Below, piece by piece: positions 8,217-17,805 of a stretch of DNA of 64,000 bases. The notes beneath the pieces are model-generated. The model saw only the letters and a list, made by a program, of their open reading frames with translations. It made no database searches and was not told where the DNA came from. Each line of letters begins with the position of its first letter. Position 1 is the stretch's first letter. The stretch is from Paenibacillus silagei (GTDB lineage Bacteria; Bacillota; Bacilli; Paenibacillales; Paenibacillaceae), in NCBI RefSeq assembly GCF_017874735.1, contig NZ_JAGGLV010000026.1, positions 1 through 64,000 of the forward strand, read 5' to 3'. A program made the translations under genes and the position numbers.

Positions 8217-8476
8217 GAATATCTTCCTCTTTCCTTACACTGTACAGTTCCAGCCCGTACTCAGTGATGTTCGTGAATATTCATTATATGCCTACAATTG
8301 GAAGCGGACATCAGCCCCGGGTCTGCCGCCGTCTCCGCCTTTGGTCGTACCCCACGGACTTAGATATACGACATTTTTTTATTTTTTTCGACAAAAAGTA
8401 ACAACAAAATCAGCTCTCCAGCCGATGATATTCAATATAAGTATAAATAGCTTCACTATATAATGGGGGGATTCAC
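8217..8476 (+). promoter_or_regulatory. Intergenic region with possible SigD promoter
   Basis: No gene is visible. GCCGATGA at 8421-8428 matches the motility sigma factor -10 element (GCCGATAT) well, but the TAAA-type -35 is poor (CAAC at the right spacing). Chemoreceptor genes are commonly SigD dependent, so this is a reasonable but unproven promoter for the downstream receptor. Confidence 0.35.
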
Positions 8477-10552
8477 ATGGCTAATGTTGTTCACAAGGCA
8501 ATTTCCAGGCTCCGGTTCAAAAGCATACGTATGAGAACATTTGCATTCATCCTGCCCATCTTTCTGATCACGCTGGTGCTGGTCGCTCTGTTGTCGTACA
8601 TGTATTCCAAAAGCATTATCCAGCGCGAGGTTAAGCAAAAAATGAATGTGCAGATATCGGATATTTCTAACGAAATTAATGCGAACTTAAATGTGCACAG
8701 CAAGGTTCCCGAGGTTCTGGCAAGGACGCTGGAGAGTCACGCTGCGGAATTCACACTGGATCAATACCGGACGATGCTGTCTAGTGCGCTGAAGGCCAAT
8801 CCGGATACATATGGTGTGGGCATTTATTTTGAACCCGGACGGTATGACAGCAAGCTGAAGTACTTCTCCACCTATGCCCACCGAGACGGCGACAAAATTG
8901 TGACAACCGAGCAGTACAATGACCCCGATTATAATTATCACGGGCAGAACTGGTACACTATCGGCAGAGACCATGCAGCGTTTACAGATCCATTCTACGA
9001 CACGATTACAGGGACAACGATGGCTACGTTTACTGTTCCTTTCCGGGATACCACGAATACCTTGCTGGGTGTCATGGCCGGCGATATCGATCTCAAGACG
9101 CTGCAGAGCAGGATCGAACAGACCAAGGTGGGGAATACAGGCTGGGCCTTTCTGCTGGACAAGCAGGGGAATTACATTGCCGGACCGGATGCCGAGAAGA
9201 ATATGCAGCTGAAAATAACAGATGAAAAAAGCGCAAGTCTGTCCGCAGCGGGAGCAGAAATGCTTCAGCAGAATCAGGGGATGGTAAACTATGCCGATTC
9301 CGGCGGGACCATCCAGATGTATTATGAAAAGCTGCCGGATACCGGCTGGACCGTGGGTCTTGCCATGCCGGAACAGGAACTGTATGCGCCGCTTAAAGGG
9401 CTGCTAAGGTCTATTCTGCTGGTTAGCTTTGCAGGTCTTATCCTGACGGTAGCAGCCGTATATCTATACAGCCGCTATATTACCCGTAAGCTGACTCGGG
9501 TCAATGAGATGTCCCGGCAGATGGCTGCCGGAGACTTCACCGGGAAGCTGGAGGTAGACAGTGAGGATGAATTCGGCAATATGGCCGGGCATTTGAACCA
9601 GATGATTACCAATCTGAGCAGACTCCTGGGGACCATTGCCGATCACTCGCTGCAAGTCGCCTCGACCTCGGAGGAATTAATGTCTAGCGCCAACCAGACC
9701 AATCACACCACAGAGGCTATTGTGGAGAATATTCAGGATCTCTCAGCCGGAGCAGATCAGCAGATGCAGTCCACCCGCGAGTCTGCAAGAGCGATGGAGG
9801 AGATGGCCGCCGGTGTGCAGCGGATCGCGGAGGCCTCGATGGACACCGCAGTAGCGGCTGGGCGGGCGGCAGGCCAGGCGCAGAACGGGTATTCCGTCAT
9901 TACGGAGGCCGTGGACCGGATGGAAGAGATGGAGCGGACCGCCGCAGAGGCTTCCAGCATGATTACCTCTCTTAGCGCACAATCCCAGCAGATCGGCAAC
10001 ATCATTGGTCTGATCAAAGGCATCAGCGATCAGACCGGCATGCTGGCCTTAAACGCGGCGATTGAGGCTGCCAGAGCGGGCGAATACGGGCGGGGCTTCT
10101 CCGTGGTTGCCGGTGAGGTGAAGAAGCTGTCCGAGCAGACAGCCGAAGCCGCCGGGCATATCAGCACCCTGATTCTTGAGATCCAGCAGGGCAACCGTGC
10201 CGCATCCGATGCGGTGCTGGCGAATGCCGGTGCCGTTCAGGAAGGCTCGCGGATGGTAGGCGAGGCCGGGCGTCTGTTCACGGATATTCTCGGCGGCATC
10301 GGCGAGATTAACACCCAGGTTCATGAGATGTCTGCTTCCTCCGAGCAGCTGCTGGCCGGAACCGAGGAACTAACCTCCTCGGTGGCGGAGATGGCAGAAG
10401 TGGCCAGGCAGGCCGCAGAGCGTTCCCAGAGCGCTGCCGCGGCCTCCGAGGAGCAGCTCGCCTCCATGGAGGAGGTAGCCGCAGCCTCTACCGAGCTGGC
10501 GAAGATGGCCGATGGGCTACAGCAGGCAGTGGCCACGTTCAAGGTAAACTAA
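8477..10552 (+). CDS. Methyl-accepting chemotaxis protein, dCache type
   Basis: A 691-residue transmembrane chemoreceptor. Membrane segment 1 is at about 21-43, followed by a large extracellular double-Cache ligand-binding domain (about 50-300, with the [10 protein letters not shown] and [10 protein letters not shown] segments). Membrane segment 2 is at about 311-333, then HAMP (about 334-386) and a cytoplasmic signalling domain. The hairpin tip [21 protein letters not shown] is the CheA/CheW-binding signature. dCache receptors often bind amino acids or organic acids; the ligand here cannot be read from sequence. The ATG has GGGGGG about eight bases upstream. A strong terminator follows. Confidence 0.93.
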   Translation: MANVVHKAISRLRFKSIRMRTFAFILPIFLITLVLVALLSYMYSKSIIQREVKQKMNVQISDISNEINANLNVHSKVPEVLARTLESHAAEFTLDQYRTMLSSALKANPDTYGVGIYFEPGRYDSKLKYFSTYAHRDGDKIVTTEQYNDPDYNYHGQNWYTIGRDHAAFTDPFYDTITGTTMATFTVPFRDTTNTLLGVMAGDIDLKTLQSRIEQTKVGNTGWAFLLDKQGNYIAGPDAEKNMQLKITDEKSASLSAAGAEMLQQNQGMVNYADSGGTIQMYYEKLPDTGWTVGLAMPEQELYAPLKGLLRSILLVSFAGLILTVAAVYLYSRYITRKLTRVNEMSRQMAAGDFTGKLEVDSEDEFGNMAGHLNQMITNLSRLLGTIADHSLQVASTSEELMSSANQTNHTTEAIVENIQDLSAGADQQMQSTRESARAMEEMAAGVQRIAEASMDTAVAAGRAAGQAQNGYSVITEAVDRMEEMERTAAEASSMITSLSAQSQQIGNIIGLIKGISDQTGMLALNAAIEAARAGEYGRGFSVVAGEVKKLSEQTAEAAGHISTLILEIQQGNRAASDAVLANAGAVQEGSRMVGEAGRLFTDILGGIGEINTQVHEMSASSEQLLAGTEELTSSVAEMAEVARQAAERSQSAAAASEEQLASMEEVAAASTELAKMADGLQQAVATFKVN

Positions 10553-10563
10553 CATGCATGTAT

Positions 10564-10602
10564 AACCCCCTGACAGGTCCCTTTGGACTGGCGCAGGGGG
10601 TT
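10564..10602. terminator. Bidirectional terminator between chemoreceptor and hydrolase
   Basis: AACCCCCTGacAGGTCC and GGACTggcgCAGGGGGTT form a long stem with a CTTT loop, flanked by T-rich sequence on both sides. The genes on either side converge. Confidence 0.85.
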
Positions 10603-10604
10603 AT

Positions 10605-11513
10605 TTATATAGATTCGCTCCCCTCACTCCCCTTCAAAAAAGCCACCAGCTCGCGGTTGACCCGCTCCGGCTGCTCATGATTCACGCCGTGACCGGCGTC
10701 CGGGATGACCGTATAGCGGAACCCGCCAGCGTCCAGTGTTCTGTTGAACTCCCGCTTCTGCTTCAGCTTATAATCTCCCAGCAGGAAGTATAGCTGATCT
10801 TGGAACGTAACCGCTTTCTCTTGTTCGTAGGGCTGAAGCTTATGGGCGAACATCGCCTGCTGGTTATGATTCTGCATTAACAGCACCAGATGCTCCCCGA
10901 CTTCGGGATGCTTGTCGAACAGGCCTGAGGCCGGGGAGCTGAGCTTGCGGGCTGCCCTGAGCAGATTGCTGCGCGTAGGAACAAGAATCTCCGGGAACAT
11001 CATCATCAGCGTATGTATCATGCTTTTAATTGGAGCTGTGACCATTCCTCCCTCCATGCAGACAGCCCTCAGCACTCTTCCCGGCCCGTTCACCGTGTAA
11101 TTGAAGGCCATATATGCTCCGTTCGACACTCCTGCCACACAGAATTGGTCAAGCTTCAGCCCATCTGCGACCTTGTTAATCCAATCCACCTGGTCAAAGG
11201 TCCGTTTATGGAACAGCTCACCTGGAACACTCTTCCCCGGTCCTCCCAGCGTATCTATCGCAATGCAGCGGAAATGCCGGGACAACTCCTTCATATTCAG
11301 CAGCCACATCACGGCCGAATTATCGCCTACCCCGTGTAATAGGAGCAAGGGCGGTGACTCCGGCTCTCCCGCTGTTATACAATGAGTTGTCCCATAAGGG
11401 GTCTCCACATCAAGCTCCTGAAATTCCGTCCCCCACGCGTCAAGAAGCTCGTTATAGGACCTTAGAACCTGTTCTTTGCCGGCCTCGCTTTTAAATACCT
11501 TGATCATTTTCAT
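10605..11513 (-). CDS. Alpha/beta hydrolase
   Basis: A 302-residue cytoplasmic alpha/beta-fold hydrolase. The oxyanion motif LLLHGVGDNS (about 57-66) and the nucleophile elbow GVSNGA (S130) are present. A candidate acid lies in FLLGDYK and the catalytic His in DAGHGVNHEQ. The substrate is unknown; the fold covers esterases, lipases and haloperoxidase-like enzymes. The gene stands alone between the shared terminator and the Spo0E-type gene. Confidence 0.85.
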   Translation of the reverse strand: MKMIKVFKSEAGKEQVLRSYNELLDAWGTEFQELDVETPYGTTHCITAGEPESPPLLLLHGVGDNSAVMWLLNMKELSRHFRCIAIDTLGGPGKSVPGELFHKRTFDQVDWINKVADGLKLDQFCVAGVSNGAYMAFNYTVNGPGRVLRAVCMEGGMVTAPIKSMIHTLMMMFPEILVPTRSNLLRAARKLSSPASGLFDKHPEVGEHLVLLMQNHNQQAMFAHKLQPYEQEKAVTFQDQLYFLLGDYKLKQKREFNRTLDAGGFRYTVIPDAGHGVNHEQPERVNRELVAFLKGSEGSESI

Positions 11514-11540
11514 ACTCCACCTTCCGGTACTTCATTATTC

Positions 11541-11577
11541 AAAAAAAACGGACATCTCCCCAAAGGAAGACATCCGC
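11541..11577 (-). terminator. Terminator after the Spo0E-like gene
   Basis: On the minus strand CGGATGTCTTCC pairs with GGGAGATGTCCG (with G-U pairs) around a TTTG loop, followed by eight T. Confidence 0.8.
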
Positions 11578-11596
11578 TTGATATAATCGTGCCGTA

Positions 11597-11851
11597 TTAA
11601 TTGCTCTTGCGGTGGCGGCCTCTCATATACTCATTAATCTTGAGATCCAGCAAGCTGCTGATTGCTATTACATTATCCGAGGTAAAGGACTTCTCCTGCA
11701 TAAAGAGCTGTTCCATTCTGCTGCGGAGCATCTGAATTTCATCTTCCAGCGAGAGCCTGCGTGCATTCGCATCTTCTCTGGCAGGAGGTCGCCCGCTTCC
11801 GGAGCCACATTTCCCGCCAAAGGAGGATAAGTAATAATCTGCGCTCAGCAC
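11597..11851 (-). CDS. Spo0E-like aspartyl-phosphate phosphatase
   Basis: An 84-residue protein of the Spo0E family, which dephosphorylates Spo0A~P and delays sporulation. The C-terminal helical pair carries EIQMLRSRMEQLF followed by the signature SSLLDLKINEYM, matching the family SxxLD motif. I chose the GTG at 11851 because AGGAAGG is six bases upstream; an in-frame GTG at 11857 abuts that site. The N-terminal 30 residues (Gly/Ser/Arg rich) are outside the domain. It ends at its own terminator. Confidence 0.8.
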   Translation of the reverse strand: MLSADYYLSSFGGKCGSGSGRPPAREDANARRLSLEDEIQMLRSRMEQLFMQEKSFTSDNVIAISSLLDLKINEYMRGRHRKSN

Positions 11852-12052
11852 AATCACCCTTCCTGATAAAAGTATTGCGCGTCATCCAGATAAGAACTGT
11901 GTGGTTCTATGCAACCAGATATGAAGCGCCTTTATTCCCGGAATAAGAGGTCCATGTAAGTGTATTACAGGTGTTTCTTGTCCTTAGAGTAAAATAATAC
12001 CATATCAGAAGGTGATCGGCTATAGTTCTATTTACTTCTTTGTCGAGCCTTG

Positions 12053-13225
12053 TCAGGCCCCTTCCCGGGCCAGCTGTGAGACAAATGCCCCAATTCGCTC
12101 AACCGCTTCATTCAACTGGGACACCGAGGTGGCATAGGAGCAGCGCAGATAGCCTTCTCCGCCCAGACCGAAGACACTTCCCGGAACGGCGGCGACCTTA
12201 TATTCAAGCAGCAGACGCTGGGCGAACTGGTCGGAGGTCAGGCCGGTGGCCTGGATACTAGGGAATGCATAGAAGGCACCCTGCGGCTCATGACACTCAA
12301 GTCCCGCCTCCCGCAACCCCTTGACAATCAATCGGCGGCGCTGGTTATAAGAGTCTGTCATGCGGTCCTTCTCTTCCATTCCGTTGGTAAGGGCCTCCAG
12401 CGCAGCCACCTGACCCATCGAAGGCGCACACATGACGGTATACTGGTGAATCTTCAGCATGGCTGAGATCAGGTCCGGGTGACCGCAGGCATAGCCCATC
12501 CGCCAGCCGGTCATGGCGAAGGCCTTGGAGAACCCGCTGACCAGGATCGTCCGGTCAAGCATCCCCGGCAGCGAAGCGAAGCTGACATGGTTGCTTCCAT
12601 ACGTAAGCTCGGCATATATCTCATCCGAGATGACGATAAGATCATGCTTTTCTACCACCTTGGCAATCGGCTCCCAATCTTCACGGCTCATGATGGCACC
12701 CGTCGGATTGCTTGGATAGCAGAGAATCAGAATCTTCGAGCGCGGGGTAATCTTGGCCTCCAGATCCTCGGCCGTCAGCTTGAAGTTATTCTTCCCGAAG
12801 GTCTCAATGCCTACCGGAATACCGCCGCCGATAGCCGTAATCGGAGAATAAGAGATGTAACAGGGCTCGGGTATCAGAATCTCGTCTCCTGGAGAGATCA
12901 GGGCACGCAGAGCCAAATCAATGGCCTCGCTGCCGCCGACTGTGGCGATAATCTGATTCGCCGGATCATACTTCACGGCGAAGCGGGTCTCCAGATACTC
13001 GGCAATCCCCTCGCGGAGCTCGGGCATTCCGGCATTGGAGGTGTAACCGGTGAAGCCTCGTTCGAGCGAATAGACGCAGGCCTCTCTCACATGCCAGGGC
13101 GTCTTGAAGTCCGGCTCGCCGACACCGAGCGAGATAATATCCTTGCTGCCTGCCGCCAGATCAAAAAACTTGCGGATGCCCGAAGGCTGAATCTGCTGGA
13201 CCAGCGGGGCCAAATAAGAGTTCAT
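12053..13225 (-). CDS. alaT: Class I/II aminotransferase (AlaT-like)
   Basis: A PLP-dependent fold type I aminotransferase of about 390 residues. The PLP lysine is in SGFSKAFAMTGWR, with the substrate-carboxylate Arg in the C-terminal domain (YLRCSYATS) and the SLGVGEPDF N-terminal signature. Pairing with an adjacent upstream Lrp-type regulator matches B. subtilis alaR-alaT (yugG-yugH), which makes alanine transamination the best guess; other amino acids are possible. I start at the ATG at 13225 (AAAGG seven bases upstream, matching homologue N-termini); an in-frame ATG at 13270 is an alternative. Confidence 0.85.
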   Translation of the reverse strand: MNSYLAPLVQQIQPSGIRKFFDLAAGSKDIISLGVGEPDFKTPWHVREACVYSLERGFTGYTSNAGMPELREGIAEYLETRFAVKYDPANQIIATVGGSEAIDLALRALISPGDEILIPEPCYISYSPITAIGGGIPVGIETFGKNNFKLTAEDLEAKITPRSKILILCYPSNPTGAIMSREDWEPIAKVVEKHDLIVISDEIYAELTYGSNHVSFASLPGMLDRTILVSGFSKAFAMTGWRMGYACGHPDLISAMLKIHQYTVMCAPSMGQVAALEALTNGMEEKDRMTDSYNQRRRLIVKGLREAGLECHEPQGAFYAFPSIQATGLTSDQFAQRLLLEYKVAAVPGSVFGLGGEGYLRCSYATSVSQLNEAVERIGAFVSQLAREGA

Positions 13226-13283
13226 CGACTTGCCTTTATCTCCTGTGTGCTGAGCGTTATTAATGATCATGACATTACATCCT

Positions 13284-13775
13284 TCACGGAGATATCATCA
13301 GACGGTTGTCTTCCTCATGCTCTTCAAAGATGATACCGTCCTGTTTGTATTTTTTGAGCGTAAAGTTCGTCTTGGTAGAGAGCACAGCATCAATCGGTGA
13401 CAGCTTCTCAGACACAAAATTAGCGACCTCGCGCAGATTGCGTCCTTCCACTTCCACCAGCAGATCGTAAGCGCCGGACATCAGATAGACGGATTTAACC
13501 TGCGGATACAGATAGATCCGTTCGGCAATGCCCTCGAAGCCGCGGCCCCGTTCCGGCGTAATCTGCACCTCGATCAGCGCCGTCACCCGTTCATCATCGA
13601 CTTTGTCCCAATTGACCACCGTCGCGTATTTCACAATGACATGATCCTGCTCCATTTCAGCGATCACGGTCTTCACATCTTCTTCCTCCGCACCAAGCAG
13701 GGTCGCCATTAATGCCGTTGAGCTTCGCGCGTCCTCCTTGAGCAGTTCCAGCACTTTCCTCTTCAATTCATTCAT
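13284..13775 (-). CDS. alaR: Lrp/AsnC-family regulator (AlaR-like)
   Basis: A 163-residue Lrp/AsnC transcription factor: an N-terminal winged helix (MNELKRKVLELLKED onward) and a C-terminal ligand-sensing RAM domain (TALIEVQITPE, YLMSGAYDLLVEVEG). The start is the ATG at 13775 preceded by AGGAGG eight bases away; the upstream in-frame extension lacks a site. It lies immediately before the aminotransferase, as alaR precedes alaT in B. subtilis, where it activates alaT in response to alanine. That role is inferred here. Confidence 0.88.
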   Translation of the reverse strand: MNELKRKVLELLKEDARSSTALMATLLGAEEEDVKTVIAEMEQDHVIVKYATVVNWDKVDDERVTALIEVQITPERGRGFEGIAERIYLYPQVKSVYLMSGAYDLLVEVEGRNLREVANFVSEKLSPIDAVLSTKTNFTLKKYKQDGIIFEEHEEDNRLMISP

Positions 13776-13837
13776 TCTCAGGGCCTCCTGCAAAAAAGAG
13801 TTTAGTATTAATATGACATGAAAAGTGCCGTTCTGCA

Positions 13838-13870
13838 AACAAAATAACCCCGCCGAGGCGGGGCTATTTG
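13838..13870 (-). terminator. Terminator after the coat-protein pair
   Basis: CCCCGCC-GA-GGCGGGG is followed on the minus strand by TTATTTTG. It separates the coat-type genes from alaR. Confidence 0.75.
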
Positions 13871-13943
13871 ACTTCATTCCCTTTATAGTTTCTCCTGCAT
13901 GGCTGGGTAAGCGCTCTAATGCTTCACAGGGCCATCGCCAGGG

Positions 13944-14342
13944 TTACATATAATAGGAACCGTTATGATGCTGCTGGACGTTCGGCTGGTGCTGCGAAAC
14001 ATTCGAATGCTGGTTATACGCTCCTGCCCCGCCTGTTTTCTCACGCACGAACTGCTGCAGCTTCTGCTGGGTCTGCTGGGCACTCTGAATCTGCTTGTCC
14101 ACATCCTGGCGCAGCGCTTTGCCCGGAGGGGTGTACATGTTCATTTGCGACATCTGCATGTACAATTCCCCCTGAATTCTGAGGGTATCCATAGTCAGAT
14201 CATTGAATACCCGTCTGACGGCGGGACAATTCGATTCTGTAGCTGCTGTGGTGTACTCGCGGACAGTCCGCTTCAGATCAGCCAAAATTGTGTTCAGTAA
14301 ATCTTCATCCGCCATAAACGGTGTTCCATTCTGTGCGTACAC
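13944..14342 (-). CDS. Spore coat protein, CotF-like
   Basis: A 132-residue protein of the CotF-type coat family. Residues about 10-95 form the predicted helical bundle (DEDLLNTILADLKRTVREYT, MDTLRIQGELYMQM). The tail is rich in Gln, His, Asn and Tyr and ends NGSYYM, typical of coat proteins that are cross-linked or packed in the spore coat. The GTG start has GAAGGAGG seven bases upstream. It is co-transcribed with the smaller upstream protein (32 bp gap). Expression is presumably under a mother-cell sigma factor, not visible here. Confidence 0.85.
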   Translation of the reverse strand: MYAQNGTPFMADEDLLNTILADLKRTVREYTTAATESNCPAVRRVFNDLTMDTLRIQGELYMQMSQMNMYTPPGKALRQDVDKQIQSAQQTQQKLQQFVREKTGGAGAYNQHSNVSQHQPNVQQHHNGSYYM

Positions 14343-14374
14343 AGTAAAACCTCCTTCAAAGTTTGTGGGTTCTG

Positions 14375-14608
14375 TTATTGCGGCTGTGTCGGTGCGTACT
14401 GCTGATGCTGATGGAGCAGCTGGACCAGCATATCCATGTGATGGGTATGACTCTGAATCTGCTGGATGCAGATCCCCTGCACGGCAGAGTTCTGAGTGGT
14501 TCCGGCTGTAGCCGCGAGCTGCTTAATCAGCAAATCCTCATTGGAAATGGAATCGGCAATGTATTCCAATTCTTTTCCGCTAAGTGCCTGCATTTGGTTA
14601 GATTGCAT
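14375..14608 (-). CDS. Small Gln/His-rich coat-associated protein
   Basis: A 77-residue protein starting at the ATG at 14608 (GAAGGAGG 11 bases upstream; an in-frame TTG at 14638 lacks a better site). It contains an amphipathic helical segment (GKELEYIADSISNEDLLIKQL) and a His/Gln-rich C-terminus (SHTHHMDMLVQLLHQHQQY). It resembles the short partner often encoded next to CotF-like proteins. A spore role is inferred from the operon. Confidence 0.65.
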   Translation of the reverse strand: MQSNQMQALSGKELEYIADSISNEDLLIKQLAATAGTTQNSAVQGICIQQIQSHTHHMDMLVQLLHQHQQYAPTQPQ

Positions 14609-14796
14609 GTTCGGTAGTCCCTCCTTCTGGTTGTTCAAGCGTTCCTTAGTATGCTTCCGGAGAAGGCTGTTTATGTGCCCGAAGGTACATTAAGCAAGCT
14701 CACATATGATGAATAATCCTTAAGGTCTTGACGCATGAGACTCTTCAATAGTGCAAATAATACTACTCTGAATGACATAAAGGAGCGAACAGATCT

Positions 14797-16035
14797 ATGA
14801 AACTCGTCAGCGGGCAACTGCCCTGGGAACACACACTGCCTGAGCCTCCGGTATATCCGGTGCTTGAGGAAGATATAACCTGCGACTGTCTCATTGTAGG
14901 CGGCGGGATGGGCGGAGCGATGATGTCTTACCGCATGTCCCTCAGTGGAGCAGATACCGTTCTTATCGATAAAAGAACGATCGGTACCGGAAGCTCCCAC
15001 GCCAATACGGGACTGCTGCAGATCGCCAATGACAAGTCGCTGACAGCTTGCATGAATACTTTTGGGGAAGAGAATGGCGTGTTGTTCTACAAGCTGTGCC
15101 AGCAGGCCATGCGTGCGATTCTTGACCTGCCCGGCAAGCTGGACATCGATCCGCAGATCATTGAACGCACCAGTCTGCTCTATGCCAGCGTCCCGGAAGA
15201 TGTGGATATGCTGAAGCAGGAGAATGAGAATCTGATCAAGCACGGCTTCGACTCGGAGTTCTGGGAGGCGGAGAAGATCCGCGCCCATTACGCCTTCTCC
15301 AAACCAGGTGCGCTGTATTCCAAAGGAGATGCGGAAACCAATCCGCTGCGGACGGTACACAGCCTGATTCATAAAGCGCACTCCGGCGGGGTAAGGGTCT
15401 ATGAGCATACCGAAGCCCTTCATTATGAGTACAATCCAGACGGCGTAATCTGTCATACCGGACAGGGGCGGATTGTTGCAAAGAAAGTCGTCTTTGCTAT
15501 GGGGTACGAGACCCAGGAGATGAAGAAGGACCGGGGAGCAGAGCTGATCAACACCTATGCTATTATGACCGAGCCTTTGCCACATCTTCCAAAATGGCAT
15601 GAGCAGAGCCTGCTCTGGGAAACGGCCCGGCCTTATCTGTATTTCCGGACTACTCCTGAAGGCCGGATTATCGCCGGCGGCAAGGATGAGCAGCTTACCA
15701 GCGTGGAGCGGCGTGAGGTAAGGGTCCTCTCCCAGTGTGAGCGTCTGGTCGAGGAGCTTACGGCCCTGTTCCCGGAACTTCAAGGAATCAAGGCCGAATA
15801 TTCCTGGGGAGCGGTCTTCGGCTCCACCCGTGACGGACTGCCTTATATGGGGCCGCACCCGGAATTCCCGCATTGCTACTTCATTGAAGGCTATGGCGGA
15901 AACGGCACGGTCTACAGCATGATTGCCGCCGAGCTGCTTGCCGATACGCTGGCCGGCAAAAGCCGTCCGGAGCTGGAGCTGTTCTCGCTGACCCGGTCGG
16001 CCAAGCCTGCGCCCTCCCCGGCGATACAGCCTTAG
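14797..16035 (+). CDS. FAD-dependent oxidoreductase, DAO family
   Basis: A 412-residue flavoprotein of the D-amino acid/glycine oxidase family. The N-terminal Rossmann motif CLIVGGGMGGAMMSYRM binds FAD, and the C-terminal segment GLPYMGPHPEFPH plus EGYGGNGTVYSM completes the FAD site. It has no signal peptide or membrane segment. The substrate amine is not readable. AAAGGAG stands about 12 bases before the ATG. It points at the convergent fumarate-reductase-like genes and shares their terminator, so a functional link is only positional. Confidence 0.85.
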   Translation: MKLVSGQLPWEHTLPEPPVYPVLEEDITCDCLIVGGGMGGAMMSYRMSLSGADTVLIDKRTIGTGSSHANTGLLQIANDKSLTACMNTFGEENGVLFYKLCQQAMRAILDLPGKLDIDPQIIERTSLLYASVPEDVDMLKQENENLIKHGFDSEFWEAEKIRAHYAFSKPGALYSKGDAETNPLRTVHSLIHKAHSGGVRVYEHTEALHYEYNPDGVICHTGQGRIVAKKVVFAMGYETQEMKKDRGAELINTYAIMTEPLPHLPKWHEQSLLWETARPYLYFRTTPEGRIIAGGKDEQLTSVERREVRVLSQCERLVEELTALFPELQGIKAEYSWGAVFGSTRDGLPYMGPHPEFPHCYFIEGYGGNGTVYSMIAAELLADTLAGKSRPELELFSLTRSAKPAPSPAIQP

Positions 16036-16048
16036 AGCTGCAACACAG

Positions 16049-16092
16049 AAAGGGATGCCCGCATAGCCTGATGGCTGCGGAGCATCCCTTTT
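16049..16092. terminator. Bidirectional terminator
   Basis: AAAGGGATGC and GCATCCCTTT enclose a second pairing (CCGCA/TGCGG and AGCC/GGCT). It lies between the convergent DAO-family and flavocytochrome genes. Confidence 0.85.
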
Positions 16093-16118
16093 ACATGAGA
16101 ACAATATAGGATAATAGC

Positions 16119-17678
16119 TTATTGCGCTTTTACAAATTCAGCCGACTTAATCCCTGCCTGACGTCCGAAGATAATAATCTCGGCTACCGAGTTACCGCCG
16201 ATACGGTTCTCACCGTGCAGCCCGCCGACCACTTCTCCTGCCGCGAACAGGCCCGTAATCGCCTTGCCGTCTTTGTTCAAGACCTCAGTATTGGTGTTGA
16301 TCACCACTCCGCCCATCGTATAGTGAATTCCAGGGCCGATCTGAATCGCATAATACGGAGCACCGGACAGATCATTATCCATACCGGTTGTTCTGCCGAA
16401 CTCGGCATCCGACTTACTTTTCACCGCACTGTTCCATGTTTCCACGGTGGTCTTAAGTGCAGCGGCTGGAACCTTCATTTGATCCGCCAGTGCCTCGATG
16501 GTATCTGCGGTCTTGACTACACCCATCTTGATGTATTGATCTACCGCCTTGACACGGGATTTCACTCCGGCGTCGAACACGAGATAAGCGGATTTCTCAG
16601 GAAGTGTATTAATTGAAGCCGTCACCTTGTCACGGGTATCCATCTCATTGCCGAAGCGCTTGCCCTCAGCAGATACAAGAATAGCCCCTTCTCCCCGGAC
16701 CGCTTCACCGATCAGGTAGGATTTCTCCTGCTGTACAGTCGGGTGAACCTGAATCTGATCCAGGTCTACGGTAGTTCCGCCGACCTTCTCAATCATGGCA
16801 ATGCCGTCGCCGGTGCTGCCAATCTGGTTGGTCGTTACCAGTCCTTGCAGATCCGGGCGAACCTTGGCAATCAGTTCCTTGTTGGCACCGAAGCCCCCGG
16901 TGGTTACGATAACTGCTGCTGCGCTGATCGTTTTGTCATCGGCCTGGTTGAACAGCACCTTCACGCCGTTCACCTTACCATCCTGTACCGTAAGCTCCTT
17001 CACATCCGCATTGACGAACAGCGGAATTCCCTGCTCCTGAACATTGCGGACAAGTCCTGCTACAAGATATTGTCCCACGGCCGAGCCGTCCTCCGGACGA
17101 TGGGTACGCTTCTCCTTCATACCGCCGGTAATTGTAATATTGTTCAGGCGGATTCCGATGGAATCGAGCCAGTCAATGGCACCTGCGGATTGATCCACGA
17201 AGAAGTGCAGCAGCTCCTTATTGTTCGTATCATGTCCGCCCTTAAGGGTCTCTTCATAGAACAGTTCGTTGCTGTCTTCGATGCCCTGCTCCTTCTGGAA
17301 CTTGGTCTGCGAGGCATTCATCCCTGAGGAGGATTTGGTCGTATTGCCGCCGGCAACCGGCATTTTCTCTAAGATAACCGGGTTCATGCCGGCTGCTTTG
17401 GCTTCCAGCGCAGCAGACATTCCAGCACCGCCCGCGCCGACGATGACGATATCATATTTATCCTTTAACTGATCGTACGGAGTATAGCTCGCTTCGGATG
17501 CTCCCGACACGGCTTCTGCCTTCTCTGTAGGTACAGTGGTTGCTGCCGGCTCTGTGGCCGCGCTGCCCGCTTCCTTGCTCTCATTCTTGTTGCTGCCCGC
17601 ATTGTTGTTTCCGCAGCCTGCAATTACCAGCATCACGGAGAGAATGAGGATAAGCGCCGCTGTTAATCTCTTATTCAT
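16119..17678 (-). CDS. Secreted FAD flavoprotein, fumarate reductase-like lipoprotein 1
   Basis: A 519-residue lipoprotein (lipobox VIAGC, Cys22) carrying the FAD-binding flavoprotein domain of soluble fumarate reductases. The FAD motif is IVGAGGAGMSAALEA (about 77-91). Active-site elements are kept: IQVHPT, the AVRGEGAIL and DTRD arginines, GIHYTMGG and HGENRIGGNS. There is no haem domain and no FMN-binding domain, so electrons must come from a partner, plausibly the FMN lipoprotein at 19.6 kb. Residues 23-60 are a Ser/Ala/Glu-rich linker. Substrate could be fumarate, urocanate or another enoate; the sequence alone does not decide. Confidence 0.88.
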   Translation of the reverse strand: MNKRLTAALILILSVMLVIAGCGNNNAGSNKNESKEAGSAATEPAATTVPTEKAEAVSGASEASYTPYDQLKDKYDIVIVGAGGAGMSAALEAKAAGMNPVILEKMPVAGGNTTKSSSGMNASQTKFQKEQGIEDSNELFYEETLKGGHDTNNKELLHFFVDQSAGAIDWLDSIGIRLNNITITGGMKEKRTHRPEDGSAVGQYLVAGLVRNVQEQGIPLFVNADVKELTVQDGKVNGVKVLFNQADDKTISAAAVIVTTGGFGANKELIAKVRPDLQGLVTTNQIGSTGDGIAMIEKVGGTTVDLDQIQVHPTVQQEKSYLIGEAVRGEGAILVSAEGKRFGNEMDTRDKVTASINTLPEKSAYLVFDAGVKSRVKAVDQYIKMGVVKTADTIEALADQMKVPAAALKTTVETWNSAVKSKSDAEFGRTTGMDNDLSGAPYYAIQIGPGIHYTMGGVVINTNTEVLNKDGKAITGLFAAGEVVGGLHGENRIGGNSVAEIIIFGRQAGIKSAEFVKAQ

Positions 17679-17805
17679 GTGAGTTGTGCCCCCTTGTGCA
17701 TATTTTCACAATTATCATAGCGCCAAAGAAGCGGTTTGTGGAACCTTCCGTAAATTATTAAAGAGTTTTGTAACTAAAGTAAGCGGGTATGCGGACCTTA
17801 AATGT